A DNA stretch of 64,000 nt from Paenibacillus_S vulneris (lineage in GTDB: Bacteria > Bacillota > Bacilli > Paenibacillales > NBRC-103111): the NCBI RefSeq assembly GCF_039543185.1, contig NZ_BAABJG010000055.1:372001-436000 (forward strand), given 5' to 3'. Each line of letters opens with the position of its first letter. Position 1 is the first letter of the stretch. Under the pieces are notes generated by a model that was given only the letters and a program-made list of their open reading frames with translations, was not told the DNA's origin and ran no database searches. The translations under genes and the position numbers were made by a program. Shown here piece after piece: positions 52,085 through 60,490 of this stretch.

Positions 52085-52512
52085 TGTAAATACTTAGTTA
52101 CAAACTCAATAAGTTTATCAACATCTTTTTCAGTCGTATACTCATTTATCAGAAATTTACCAATTTCAATATATTTACTATAGTCTCCACCACCATAATA
52201 TTCATCTGAAATGACAATCTTTATCTGAAGATTATCAGTGATTTTGAGTAAATGAATATCTGTACCTGAAAAATCCATCTCTCGTTTGTTAATACCATTT
52301 TCTTCAATGTATGTGTTTAATGTATATAGAATATCTTCACACTCATCTTCATCGAATATGGATTTATAATCTGGAAGTTGACTTCTAAAATATAAACTTA
52401 ATTTTTTGTTTAATTCATTTCTATTGCGTTCAACAACATTAGTCATTGATGACACATTTCCAACTTTCTCGGCTTCATGCACTAGATACCAATCCGCTAC
52501 TACTCTTTTCAT
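52081..52512 (-). CDS. Hypothetical phage protein
   Basis: 143 aa, ATG 52512 after AAAGGAAG. Contains NRNELNKKLSLYFRSQLPDYK and a beta-rich middle (HLLKITDNLQIKIVISDEYYGGG). No family recognised. Confidence 0.58.
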   Translation of the reverse strand: MKRVVADWYLVHEAEKVGNVSSMTNVVERNRNELNKKLSLYFRSQLPDYKSIFDEDECEDILYTLNTYIEENGINKREMDFSGTDIHLLKITDNLQIKIVISDEYYGGGDYSKYIEIGKFLINEYTTEKDVDKLIEFVTKYLQ

Positions 52513-52566
52513 TTTTTTCTTCCTTTCTAGTGAAATGAACGTGACTTTTATTGGAATTGCCCCTTA

Positions 52567-52779
52567 TTACTCCACAACTTCTTCTAAAGAAATATTGTAC
52601 ACTTTACCAACTTCTAGTCCCTCAGAAATCGAATGTTTTACATTCTGCAAATTAATTCTGGTTACATTTGCGTAATTTGTTTCTCCATCAACCATCTCAA
52701 TCAAATCCATCGAAATAATAACTTCACTTCCATTCGCACGTTCATTTCTGCCCTCGATTTTATATTTACCAAACAGCAT
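52567..52779 (-). CDS. Small hypothetical phage protein
   Basis: 70 aa from ATG 52779, 9 nt after AAAGGAG; the ATG at 52788 touches that site. Beta-rich (FGKYKIEGRNERANG, VIISMDLIEMVDGET). No family recognised. Confidence 0.58.
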   Translation of the reverse strand: MLFGKYKIEGRNERANGSEVIISMDLIEMVDGETNYANVTRINLQNVKHSISEGLEVGKVYNISLEEVVE

Positions 52780-52856
52780 GAGATACATCTCCTTTATATT
52801 TTTATATGGTTTTAGACTTAAAGATAATTACATTACACTGTTGAAGAACTGAGAAT

Positions 52857-53276
52857 TTATAGAGACTCCATTTCTTTATTAATTTCTTCAATCTTCTTAT
52901 CGTAGTAAGCAACCTTATTGACTTTAGCCTCATTAAATCTTTTTATATTTTCTTTGCACTGCGTTCTATAGAAATCCTTGGATTTTTGCTCATCATAAAA
53001 AATATTTAAAGAAGTACCAGTATAAGCTCTATACCCTGTATTATCGAATGGTGCAATGATTCTAGATTGAACTTTACCATTTGTACCAATTGGTCTAAAG
53101 TGAACCTCAGAGTAGTAAACACGCTTATTCTTTGGTAAATCCTCATTGCTGCAGACTACAACTTTCATTGGTGGAATATGTCTTATTGGTTGATTATCTA
53201 TATCATTGAAACGATAATCGCATATATACACAATGTCACCAATGTTTAATTTGTCTTTGCATTCGTGGAGAAGCAC
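52857..53276 (-). CDS. Hypothetical phage protein
   Basis: 139 aa from GTG 53276 (GAGGAGG 9 nt upstream, within the end of the previous gene). IGDIVYICDYRFNDIDNQP and KVVVCSNEDLPKNKRVYYSEV are beta-rich; a Lys-rich helix closes it. No family recognised. Confidence 0.6.
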   Translation of the reverse strand: MLLHECKDKLNIGDIVYICDYRFNDIDNQPIRHIPPMKVVVCSNEDLPKNKRVYYSEVHFRPIGTNGKVQSRIIAPFDNTGYRAYTGTSLNIFYDEQKSKDFYRTQCKENIKRFNEAKVNKVAYYDKKIEEINKEMESL

Positions 53277-53280
53277 TTGT

Positions 53281-53514
53281 TCAATCCTCCTCAATAAACT
53301 CAGCAATTTCTTTGTATGTTTCTGTGTCACCACAATGAACATCATCCAACAAAGTTAATGCTTCATCCAAAAGACTAATTGCTTCCATGTATTCATCCAA
53401 TAGATTATAACAGTGCCCATAAATTCTATTTGATAATGCAATATCAAACTCTTCAGTTGAATAATACTGGTTTAGATCATTTGAAATCTTTTTCAGTTGC
53501 TTTTTAGAGATCAT
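53281..53514 (-). CDS. Small helical phage protein
   Basis: 77 aa, taking ATG 53514 (GGAGG about 13 nt upstream). Two helical repeats (YGHCYNLLDEYMEAISLLDEAL) resemble a single TPR-like hairpin. Acidic end. Confidence 0.52.
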   Translation of the reverse strand: MISKKQLKKISNDLNQYYSTEEFDIALSNRIYGHCYNLLDEYMEAISLLDEALTLLDDVHCGDTETYKEIAEFIEED

Positions 53515-53539
53515 CTTACTTTTTCTACCTCCTCTAGTT

Positions 53540-53782
53540 TTACAACGCTCTCTCATAGCCGCGGCCATTATGACCAGTTTTACCTCTTTCTTTGTAAAAC
53601 TTAGTCATTGTTCGACCTTGCTTTCCAGTTCCTTTCGCCAAACGAACTTCATCCAAGTTTACAAATAAACCTCTAATTTGTGCTTGGCCGCTAATGTCAT
53701 TTTGAGCAGTAATGCGATTAGTTTCAGCACTCGATAAAACAATATGTTTACCATCTTGATTTTTAGCTACTACATAGAACAT
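53540..53782 (-). CDS. Small hypothetical phage protein
   Basis: 80 aa, ATG 53782 with AAAGGAG upstream. N-terminal beta hairpin (FYVVAKNQDGKHIVLSSAE), basic Gly/Arg-rich C-terminus (ERGKTGHNGRGYERAL). Confidence 0.58.
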   Translation of the reverse strand: MFYVVAKNQDGKHIVLSSAETNRITAQNDISGQAQIRGLFVNLDEVRLAKGTGKQGRTMTKFYKERGKTGHNGRGYERAL

Positions 53783-53815
53783 TTAACATTTCTCCTTTAT
53801 GTATGTTTTGTTTTT

Positions 53816-55453
53816 TTAATTGTGAATTTTATAATCATCTAAGAATAACTGAGTTGTAACAATTGCTTTCCTTGTTCTAGGATTAACCCATTCATTCAGG
53901 TTTAAGGTGCCAACGACATCTACATTTTTTCCAATTAAGTAATCATCAAAATATGATTCATCAGTTCTAAATTTCATTAATACAATGTTGTTGCATTCAA
54001 TTTTAATCGTATTCTTATCTTTGCCTAAGATAACTTTCTTTTGTGTTTCAACACCCTTTATCAGAAAGCGTCCTGTTTCAAAGCCTTGCCCACTAATTTC
54101 ATAAAACTCTTGTATACTTTTCACAAGATCCTTGTCGATCTCGTTTGGTAACAATTCAAGCACGTATTCAATGTGTTTTTCACTTTGATTACCTAAAAGA
54201 ACTTTATTTAAGTGCTCTTTTACAACTTCAAGGTCATCACTTTTAAACTTAACCCCACCAACTGTTTTATGACCAGCAGCTTCAATTACTTCTGGGATGT
54301 CATTAAGTATCTTTTTAAAATTACAATCATCATATGACCTGAAGCTTCCTGAATAAATACCTTCATGATCCATTGACATTATAATAACAGGCTTTTGAAA
54401 TTCCTCACTTAATACCCCAGCAACAAGCCCTCTAAAACCTTTACCTATTTCATTATCAATAATGAATGAACATTTATCATTTTCATTAACTAAGGGGCGT
54501 AATTTTTCATAGTAATACTTCTGCAGTCGCTTTCTCTCTTCGTTCAATTCCAAAACTTTATGAGCCAATTCATTTGCTTTAACCTCATCAGTTTCAGTTA
54601 TTAGTTCAAGTATTACTTCAATTTTATCCATTCTACAAGCAGCGTTTATATTTGGTGCAATGAGATAACCAATATCAGAAACTGTGATTTTATTAGGATC
54701 TTTCTTCGAGGCTTTTAACAAAGATCTGAGCCCAATATTTTTTATATTATTTATTCCTTCTCTAACAATATATCTGTTCTCATACTCCCTTAAACTCATA
54801 ACATCGCCAACAAGACCAATTGCTACAATATCATAATAATCATTAGCGTATTTTGTTTTATAGTACGAATCCAACGCTCGACAAACTTTCCAAGCCACCA
54901 CTGCGCCGCTAATAGATTTATTAGGATAATTGCAGCCATCTTGTTGGGGATTTACTAAGATACAGTATGGATTAATATTATCTTGCTCATGATGATCCAG
55001 AACAATAATATCAACCCCACTCGTACTAATCCTTTTACATGTTTCAACACTGTTTGTTGACGAATCAATAATTATTAACAAGTTTGTTCCTGAAGGAACG
55101 TCATTCTCTGAAATTTCTATCCCATGTCCATCTGATCGTTGAGCATGAAAGTATGTTACTTTGTTAGTAAAATTCTTGAGGTAGTTGTACATCAGCGCTC
55201 CTGATGTAACACCATCTGAATCAACATCAACATGAATTGATATGAGCTCTTCATTATTTATTGCTTTAACAATTCTATTAACTGCAAGGTGGCAATTCTT
55301 CAGCAATTCTGGACTATACAGTTCGAACTCACATGGATTCAAGAACCTCTTAGGTTGCTTTATGTCATGAATCCTTGCAAGTATTGTCTTAATGTCCTCA
55401 AATTCATTGTACTCTTCTTTAGGCGCTTTCTTAACCCATTTCGTTGTAATCAC
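53816..55453 (-). CDS. RecJ-like single-strand DNA exonuclease
   Basis: 545 aa as GTG-started. DHH/DHHA1 phosphoesterase: motif I HVDVDSDGVTSG, motif II IIIDSSTN, motif III VLDHHEQDN, motif IV GLVGDVMSLR, and DHHA1 motif EAAGHKTVGGVKF. Similar to YorK of SPbeta. The GTG at 55453 is inside the AGGAGGTG site with no spacer; the in-frame codons behind it are ATT, ACA and ACG (55444), so a rare start is possible here too. Confidence 0.88.
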   Translation of the reverse strand: MITTKWVKKAPKEEYNEFEDIKTILARIHDIKQPKRFLNPCEFELYSPELLKNCHLAVNRIVKAINNEELISIHVDVDSDGVTSGALMYNYLKNFTNKVTYFHAQRSDGHGIEISENDVPSGTNLLIIIDSSTNSVETCKRISTSGVDIIVLDHHEQDNINPYCILVNPQQDGCNYPNKSISGAVVAWKVCRALDSYYKTKYANDYYDIVAIGLVGDVMSLREYENRYIVREGINNIKNIGLRSLLKASKKDPNKITVSDIGYLIAPNINAACRMDKIEVILELITETDEVKANELAHKVLELNEERKRLQKYYYEKLRPLVNENDKCSFIIDNEIGKGFRGLVAGVLSEEFQKPVIIMSMDHEGIYSGSFRSYDDCNFKKILNDIPEVIEAAGHKTVGGVKFKSDDLEVVKEHLNKVLLGNQSEKHIEYVLELLPNEIDKDLVKSIQEFYEISGQGFETGRFLIKGVETQKKVILGKDKNTIKIECNNIVLMKFRTDESYFDDYLIGKNVDVVGTLNLNEWVNPRTRKAIVTTQLFLDDYKIHN

Positions 55454-55460
55454 CTCCTAT

Positions 55461-55478
55461 ATAAAGTTCAATTTTTAT
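55461..55478 (-). repeat. Leader palindrome copy at a transcription start
   Basis: ATAAAG-ttcaat-TTTTAT, directly upstream of AGGAGGTG of the RecJ-like gene and just downstream of the promoter at 55488. Confidence 0.6.
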
Positions 55479-55487
55479 TGCTTGTAC

Positions 55488-55517
55488 AATCTAGCAAAAT
55501 CATCCACAAAAAGTCAA
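55488..55517 (-). promoter_or_regulatory. Promoter of RecJ-like gene
   Basis: Minus strand TTGACT (55512-55517), 18 bp, TGC-TAGATT (extended -10, box 55488-55493). Confidence 0.55.
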
Positions 55518-55532
55518 TAGTTAATTCATATT

Positions 55533-55856
55533 TTATTTAATACCTAGTGTTTCATATGTATGAAATAGTGTTCTACAACTATCCCCCATAACTTTTTCGA
55601 TATGTAGGTTTTGATTGTCAATCAGCGGAAAGCTATGTATATTACTACATTCACTGTACTTATAGAGTCTGGTTTTAACAAGACTGAATATTCCATAGTT
55701 ATCTCGTCCGTAGTCATCTATAGCAAACTTTTCGCCATTCCTCTCATACAATGGATAATATTTATCATCAGTGAAACCTAACTTTCTATGGTCACTCACG
55801 ATGTAAACAAGATCTGCTTTCTCAATCTGATCAACCTCAATTAGTTGTTGATTCAT
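55533..55856 (-). CDS. Hypothetical phage protein
   Basis: 107 aa, ATG 55856 with AAGGAG upstream. Beta-rich start (QLIEVDQIEKADLVYIVSD). No family recognised. Its promoter is at 55889. Confidence 0.58.
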   Translation of the reverse strand: MNQQLIEVDQIEKADLVYIVSDHRKLGFTDDKYYPLYERNGEKFAIDDYGRDNYGIFSLVKTRLYKYSECSNIHSFPLIDNQNLHIEKVMGDSCRTLFHTYETLGIK

Positions 55857-55888
55857 ATCAGCATCTCCTTATGCGATTTTGTGTTGAT

Positions 55889-55918
55889 AACTTACCATTT
55901 TTTACATTATAAAGTCAA
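55889..55918 (-). promoter_or_regulatory. Promoter of 55533 gene
   Basis: Minus strand TTGACT (55913-55918), 18 bp, TAAGTT (55889-55894); the same ATTGACTTT context as the 55488 promoter. Confidence 0.45.
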
Positions 55919-55923
55919 TAGTT

Positions 55924-56145
55924 TCACTTATGTTTATTTTTTACCCTCTTGTAGTAGTCATTTGCAATTATCTTCAAATCTCTAATTAGTTTATCTTTAT
56001 CATCAAATGTATCAGTACTTAATGCCACATCTTTTAAGTATTTTTGCTCGAAGCCATCAATATAGTCTTCAGGAGACTGACGTAATAAGCCTAGTGTGTA
56101 TATAGTTAGTCCGAGTACAAGATTATTCTTTTGAATACTGTTCAT
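55924..56145 (-). CDS. Small hypothetical phage protein
   Basis: 73 aa, ATG 56145 after AAAGGAG. One hydrophobic helix near the N-terminus (NLVLGLTIYTLGLL), then a charged region with a basic end. No family recognised. Confidence 0.58.
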   Translation of the reverse strand: MNSIQKNNLVLGLTIYTLGLLRQSPEDYIDGFEQKYLKDVALSTDTFDDKDKLIRDLKIIANDYYKRVKNKHK

Positions 56146-56147
56146 GC

Positions 56148-56690
56148 TTACTCCTTTCTACTTAACTTTTTTCGATTTACTCTAAACCTATTAATAATTT
56201 CATCAATACTAATTGGCGAATAATCAGTATTTTCTACTGAAACACATTGGTATTTAGATTGGTCTAACGCATCAATTCGTGAGTGTACATGTCCATGAAT
56301 GTTAAATCTAATACCCTCAGTCTCTAAATAACTCATGTTAACCTCAGAAATTGGCTCATGTGTAAGTATTGCATTATAGTAACTCATCATTCGATAAGGT
56401 TTAAAACCAAGTTTGAGAAACTTACCATCAGTTACCCCTTTATCATGATTCCCACGAATTAAGATGTTTCTGCCCTTACTCAGCCTTTTAGCTATGTATT
56501 CCATCCTGTCACTTTTACAAAAGAACATATCACCTAACCAATAAACTGTATCCCCCTCTGAGATTGTTCTATTGTAATTTTCGATAATAATGTTATCCAT
56601 ATGCTCGATATCAACAAATGGACGATTTTCATACTTTAAGATGTTCTTATGACCAAAATGTGGATCTGCAATAAACCAATCTGCACTCAA
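56148..56690 (-). CDS. Calcineurin-like metallophosphoesterase
   Basis: 180 aa, TTG 56690 with GAGGAG 8 nt before. All motifs present: FIADPHFGHKNIL, WLGDMFF, IRGNHDKG, ILTHEP and NIHGHVHSR. Resembles the YfcE/phage-type small phosphoesterases; substrate unknown. Confidence 0.88.
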   Translation of the reverse strand: MSADWFIADPHFGHKNILKYENRPFVDIEHMDNIIIENYNRTISEGDTVYWLGDMFFCKSDRMEYIAKRLSKGRNILIRGNHDKGVTDGKFLKLGFKPYRMMSYYNAILTHEPISEVNMSYLETEGIRFNIHGHVHSRIDALDQSKYQCVSVENTDYSPISIDEIINRFRVNRKKLSRKE

Positions 56691-56704
56691 TTTATCAACT
56701 CCTC

Positions 56705-56722
56705 ATAAAACTGTTATTTTAT
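56705..56722 (-). repeat. Leader palindrome copy
   Basis: ATAAAA-ctgtta-TTTTAT, one base from the GAGGAG site of the metallophosphoesterase gene. Confidence 0.7.
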
Positions 56723-56726
56723 AGTA

Positions 56727-56993
56727 CTAAAAAATATCACGTAAATTTCCAGTAAGCAATACTTCTCCATGCTCTAGCCATCCAACAAACAAATTAACAT
56801 AACCTTCAATTACATTACCATTGAGATCACAAATATCAATTTTTACTTTCTGATCCATTAGTTCTTCTAGTCGACCAAGATTTCGATATGTCTCCATCTC
56901 GTTAAGAATTTCATTATACAATTGTCTAAATGTAATTTGACTATTCTCATTTACATCGTCTTTATGTAATGTGATTACTTGACTTTTCTCCAT
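56727..56993 (-). CDS. Small hypothetical phage protein
   Basis: 88 aa from ATG 56993 (GGGAG 8 nt upstream). SQVITLHKDDVNENSQITF then ENGNVIEGYVNLFVG-type beta hairpin; acidic. No family recognised. Confidence 0.58.
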   Translation of the reverse strand: MEKSQVITLHKDDVNENSQITFRQLYNEILNEMETYRNLGRLEELMDQKVKIDICDLNGNVIEGYVNLFVGWLEHGEVLLTGNLRDIF

Positions 56994-57037
56994 ATTGCTC
57001 TCTCCCACTCTGTAATATAATCGCTATTTCATCTTGA

Positions 57038-57781
57038 TTAACTCCAACTTGCTTCTGGCTCTTTCTCTGGTGTCACCTCATCACAATCTCCATCAGAATC
57101 AATAATAAGTCTCGTATAATTTTGCTTTAGCTTCATTAATAATACTTCGAACTCACTCAAGTTTCTTAAAGAGTTCAAGTCATGGACGGACTCATAATCA
57201 ATTGTCCATGTTTCTTTATCATATTTCTTCCAACGATGAATATTAATTTCAAAATTCATTTTTTCGTCATGATCACATTCGAACACTACTACTGCGCGTT
57301 CAACATCACTCCAAGATCTTTCATTGTTGTACTCGACCTCGAATCGAACCTCTACGTTTTCATAAGTAGGACGATCATCATAATTAATTTCAAGTTCATC
57401 GGTTTCAACATTCTTTTCCACATATCCCATCCACCGCTCAAAAAGTTCTGTTACCTTAATTTTCTTATCTTTTTCTGGAACCATTAACTCTTTAAAATTC
57501 TCTAGGAGTTTTTTATTCTCCATTGCAGAACTTTTTAATATATCGACTAAAACACTATCTAGCTTAACAATATATTCAGAGTAATCATATTGTTCTAGAT
57601 ATGGAATCATTACAGATTTAACTTTCTCTTCAATGATTTTTGTAACATCTCCATACGATCTAAACAAGTTTTCAAGTGCATTTTTTACTCCCTTTTCTAG
57701 CTGTTCTGCAATTAACTGTTCAACAGTTCCATCTTCAAGTTTTTTAGCAATTACATCCTTAATATTTTGTTCTAGTGTCAT
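57038..57781 (-). CDS. Hypothetical phage protein
   Basis: 247 aa, ATG 57781 after AAGGGTGG. N-terminal helical part (NIKDVIAKKLEDGTVEQLIAEQLEKG in segments), C-terminal acidic beta part (WSDVERAVVVFECDHDEKM). No family recognised. Confidence 0.58.
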   Translation of the reverse strand: MTLEQNIKDVIAKKLEDGTVEQLIAEQLEKGVKNALENLFRSYGDVTKIIEEKVKSVMIPYLEQYDYSEYIVKLDSVLVDILKSSAMENKKLLENFKELMVPEKDKKIKVTELFERWMGYVEKNVETDELEINYDDRPTYENVEVRFEVEYNNERSWSDVERAVVVFECDHDEKMNFEINIHRWKKYDKETWTIDYESVHDLNSLRNLSEFEVLLMKLKQNYTRLIIDSDGDCDEVTPEKEPEASWS

Positions 57782-57810
57782 ATGTATATATCCACCCTTT
57801 ATAATTTATA

Positions 57811-58224
57811 TTAGTTTTTTAGTAGTGACTCAATTTCATTAATCTCAAGCTCAACTTTCTTGTCCTCAGAAAGTAGCCGATCCAGTTTACCCTCCATTGC
57901 TTTAAGTTTCTGCTCCTCCTCTTTTCTGTTCAAGAAGTCCAACTTTGCCTTCAAATCAGATATCCAGTCAGTAACGTTGTAACCGCTAAATGCAAAATTA
58001 TCTAGTACTCCTAAATCTTTAGCTGAAGCAGCGTAAGCATTAAGTTTAACCATCAGCAAGATAGTTTGTTCCTTTGTTAAGACTTGAATATTATGTCTGA
58101 CTCCATCTACCTCAATTGAACAGTTCGTAACTGGACTAAACTTTATAGATTTACTAATTCTACTTTTCTTTTCCTCAATTTGTTTCTTTAGTTCAAGTAT
58201 TTTCTGATCGTTATTATTTACCAT
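57811..58224 (-). CDS. Coiled-coil phage protein
   Basis: 137 aa, ATG 58224 with GGAGGG upstream. Coiled coils at both ends (KILELKKQIEEKKSRISK; KLDFLNRKEEEQKLKAMEGK) around a small beta section. Overlaps the preceding gene end by 7 nt. Confidence 0.58.
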   Translation of the reverse strand: MVNNNDQKILELKKQIEEKKSRISKSIKFSPVTNCSIEVDGVRHNIQVLTKEQTILLMVKLNAYAASAKDLGVLDNFAFSGYNVTDWISDLKAKLDFLNRKEEEQKLKAMEGKLDRLLSEDKKVELEINEIESLLKN

Positions 58225-59345
58225 GATGTAACCCTCCGATATAATTTTCCATTTTCCAAATATTCATTCTTATAAACTGGTTCATACTTATTGAAAAGTT
58301 CTTCTAAAGTACCTATAGGAAATTTCTCATACCCTTTTTCTCGTGTATAGTCACCTCGTTTATAATACTCATTTTTTTCAATATCATAGTGAATTGTTTC
58401 TGCATCATGCTCACTTACTTTGAAAGTAAAACTTTGATCATAAGTATATGAACCAAGTTTTCTATTGGAAACATATTCTTTAAATTCGTCTAGTGTAAAT
58501 GGTACGTATTCATCTCTAGTCTTATCATAGTGAGAATAATTTTTACTACGTTCCAAATAATCAAACAATTCAGCATAATTCTCAACACAATCCGATGAGA
58601 CAATATCAATAAACTTATCACCTAATGACCTGAGTGTTAAAGTGTTTAAATACTTGTTTCCATCATATCCGTCATTTACACCAGTCGTAAAGAAATAGTG
58701 CTTTCCCTTATTTACTTTGTGATATATGTAATTATATGATCTCCCCCAATAACCTCTGCCATTATTTACTTCAATTCGCTCAGACTTAGTATCCTTCAAA
58801 TCAAAACGCCCCATATATATCCATTCTGTGTTGTCCTTCGATTTGTAAATTCCTCCGATGACCAAATCTTTTGATTTCACATAATTCTTGTTGTGCAATG
58901 TTTTATTGTATTGGGACAGTTCCGCATAATCAGGAGACTCAGTTGGAATAAGAATTAGATCTGAGCCATGCCATCCGTAAACAAATTCACCTTCTAGTCC
59001 TTTGCCTTTAATTGAATTTGTGTTTTCAAGAATATATAATAGATTAGTGATTGTAATTTCAAACTCGAACCCTCTTGGGTCATAGATTCGCGTGTACGTC
59101 TGTCTATGGTTCCATCCACTACTATAACCGCCAACCTTCTTATTCAATACGAATCCAGAAGTCGGCTCATTTGCAAAGTCGTCAGATTCAATACTTTTAT
59201 CTCTCCAACCATTCCATGATGCTTCTTTGCGAATCTTACCTTTTTCGTCTACATAGATAACGTATGCCAGTTTTTTCGTATATGTATCGCTACGATTTTG
59301 ATACCCTACTTTTATTGTCTTCGGAATAAAAATGTTTGTTTTCAG
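58218..59345 (-). CDS. Conserved phage protein with probable CTG start
   Basis: 375 aa from CTG 59345. GGGGAG is 10 nt upstream. The frame upstream of the next standard start (TTG 59147) is clearly coding: NIFIPKTIKVGYQNRSDTY then LAYVIYVDEKGKIRKEASW, a conserved N-terminus known from homologues in large Bacillus phages. A stop codon lies two codons before the CTG. The rest is rich in Tyr, Asp and Lys with beta strands. Function unknown. Confidence 0.72.
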   Translation of the reverse strand: MKTNIFIPKTIKVGYQNRSDTYTKKLAYVIYVDEKGKIRKEASWNGWRDKSIESDDFANEPTSGFVLNKKVGGYSSGWNHRQTYTRIYDPRGFEFEITITNLLYILENTNSIKGKGLEGEFVYGWHGSDLILIPTESPDYAELSQYNKTLHNKNYVKSKDLVIGGIYKSKDNTEWIYMGRFDLKDTKSERIEVNNGRGYWGRSYNYIYHKVNKGKHYFFTTGVNDGYDGNKYLNTLTLRSLGDKFIDIVSSDCVENYAELFDYLERSKNYSHYDKTRDEYVPFTLDEFKEYVSNRKLGSYTYDQSFTFKVSEHDAETIHYDIEKNEYYKRGDYTREKGYEKFPIGTLEELFNKYEPVYKNEYLENGKLYRRVTSW

Positions 59346-59361
59346 TTGTTATCATCTCCCC

Positions 59362-59379
59362 ATGAAACTCGTGTTTTAT
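59362..59379 (-). repeat. Leader palindrome copy
   Basis: ATGAAA-ctcgtg-TTTTAT, overlapping the GGGGAG ribosome site region of the CTG-started 58218 gene. Confidence 0.62.
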
Positions 59380-59651
59380 TGGTTCAACTCTGCTTTAATT
59401 GCTTCCCATAAAGCATCGGTTAGCTCATTTCCACAAAATTGGTTGTCATCTAATAAAATCACATACCATTTTTTATCTAAATTACATTTTCTGACTATAA
59501 CTTTGTCCAAATAATCAATCATTTTTCCAATTGTCATTTTTTTATGATGATAGTTTGCCCAATCATTTCGAGGTACAATTTCATTAAACATTGAATAGAA
59601 TTGTTCCTCTGTTATTTCTTTTGCTTGTTTAGGTGTAATGTGATATTTCAT
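59376..59651 (-). CDS. Small hypothetical phage protein
   Basis: 91 aa, ATG 59651 after GGGAG. MKYHITPKQAKEITEEQFY then MTIGKMIDYLDKVIVRK and a C-terminal helix ALWEAIKAEL. This arrangement is common in small phage proteins near replication genes; function unknown. Confidence 0.62.
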   Translation of the reverse strand: MKYHITPKQAKEITEEQFYSMFNEIVPRNDWANYHHKKMTIGKMIDYLDKVIVRKCNLDKKWYVILLDDNQFCGNELTDALWEAIKAELNQ

Positions 59652-59663
59652 TGTCTACTCCCA

Positions 59664-59681
59664 ATAATATCGTTGTTTTAT
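59664..59681 (-). repeat. Leader palindrome copy
   Basis: ATAATA-tcgttg-TTTTAT, immediately upstream of TGGGAG of the 59376 gene. Confidence 0.6.
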
Positions 59682-59688
59682 TTGCTTT

Positions 59689-60048
59689 TCAAAATGATTG
59701 AATATTGAATTTGTATAGCAATGCTGCCTTACAAATTGCCTCTTCAGGTTTATCTGCCCATGCAGACCATCTGCCCCAAGTTCCTTTGCCAAATATGAAT
59801 ACCCATTGTTTTTCTCTCTCATGCCACACCAAGTGTTTTTGGTCATGATTTAAGTAATCAACAACTTCCCAAGCTTTACTCATATCTGATGAATAGAACG
59901 GAATACAACTGGATTTATATGTTTTACTTTCTTTATAACAATACCAATCATTAAATTCTCCCTTTTCAATATACCCCTCAAAAATATAGGTGAATACTGC
60001 TTGATCCAAGTCTCTACCTTCTAATTCAAGTATTGTTTCCTTATTAAT
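59689..60048 (-). CDS. Conserved phage protein with probable ATT start
   Basis: 119 aa from ATT 60048. GGAGG is 7 nt before it, and ATTAA overlaps the stop of the upstream gene. The next standard start, TTG 60009, would cut off KETILELEGRDLDQAVFTYIFEG, which is the conserved N-terminus of a widespread phage family beginning M-x-(K/R)-E-(E/T)-(I/L)-L-x-L-E-G-R-(E/D)-L-D. A WGRWSAWADKPEEAICKAALLYK C-terminus in two halves also fits that family. Function unknown. Confidence 0.78.
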   Translation of the reverse strand: MNKETILELEGRDLDQAVFTYIFEGYIEKGEFNDWYCYKESKTYKSSCIPFYSSDMSKAWEVVDYLNHDQKHLVWHEREKQWVFIFGKGTWGRWSAWADKPEEAICKAALLYKFNIQSF

Positions 60049-60460
60049 TTTCGTACCTCCTTTGCAATTTGTTTCTTATCCATTCCCATAGACTCCAATA
60101 TATTTTTTTCTCATAATTAGAACAGTCGCTCTCTGAATTCTTAAAACTACAATACCAACCATAGTCTCTAGATTCCAATGCACATGTAGTGCATTGTGTT
60201 ACAGTGAGTCTTTCAAATTCATCTTTCCTCATTATGTATGGATGTATTTGCTTATAAAACGCATATTGGTTTAAATATAAATACACAGTTTCAAACTCTT
60301 CTTCAATATAGATGGCACTTTTATGTCTACTGCCCATCCTAAAGCATTTTATAGGTAAATTCTTATCCGCGTATTCTTTTAACTCATCAATTGTATTAAC
60401 ATCTGGTATTACGAATCGCTCATAATTACCTCTTGTGTCTTCGCACCTAATATGAATCAT
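60044..60460 (-). CDS. Cys-containing hypothetical phage protein
   Basis: 138 aa, ATG 60460 after GGGGG. Middle Cys cluster (TQCTTCALESRDYGWYCSFK and DCSNYEKK) may bind zinc. Stop overlaps the ATT start of the next gene. Confidence 0.58.
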   Translation of the reverse strand: MIHIRCEDTRGNYERFVIPDVNTIDELKEYADKNLPIKCFRMGSRHKSAIYIEEEFETVYLYLNQYAFYKQIHPYIMRKDEFERLTVTQCTTCALESRDYGWYCSFKNSESDCSNYEKKIYWSLWEWIRNKLQRRYEN

Positions 60461-60472
60461 ACAAGTCCCCCA

Positions 60473-60490
60473 ATAAAATTTATCTTTTAT
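60473..60490 (-). repeat. Leader palindrome copy
   Basis: ATAAAA-tttatc-TTTTAT, directly upstream of TGGGGG of the 60044 gene; overlaps the stop of the 60480 gene. Confidence 0.68.

Noticed and set aside
55444..55453. ACG start codon for the RecJ-like gene
   Set aside because: Geometry allows it, but GTG or ATT just upstream are also possible and the N-terminus is not conserved enough to decide.
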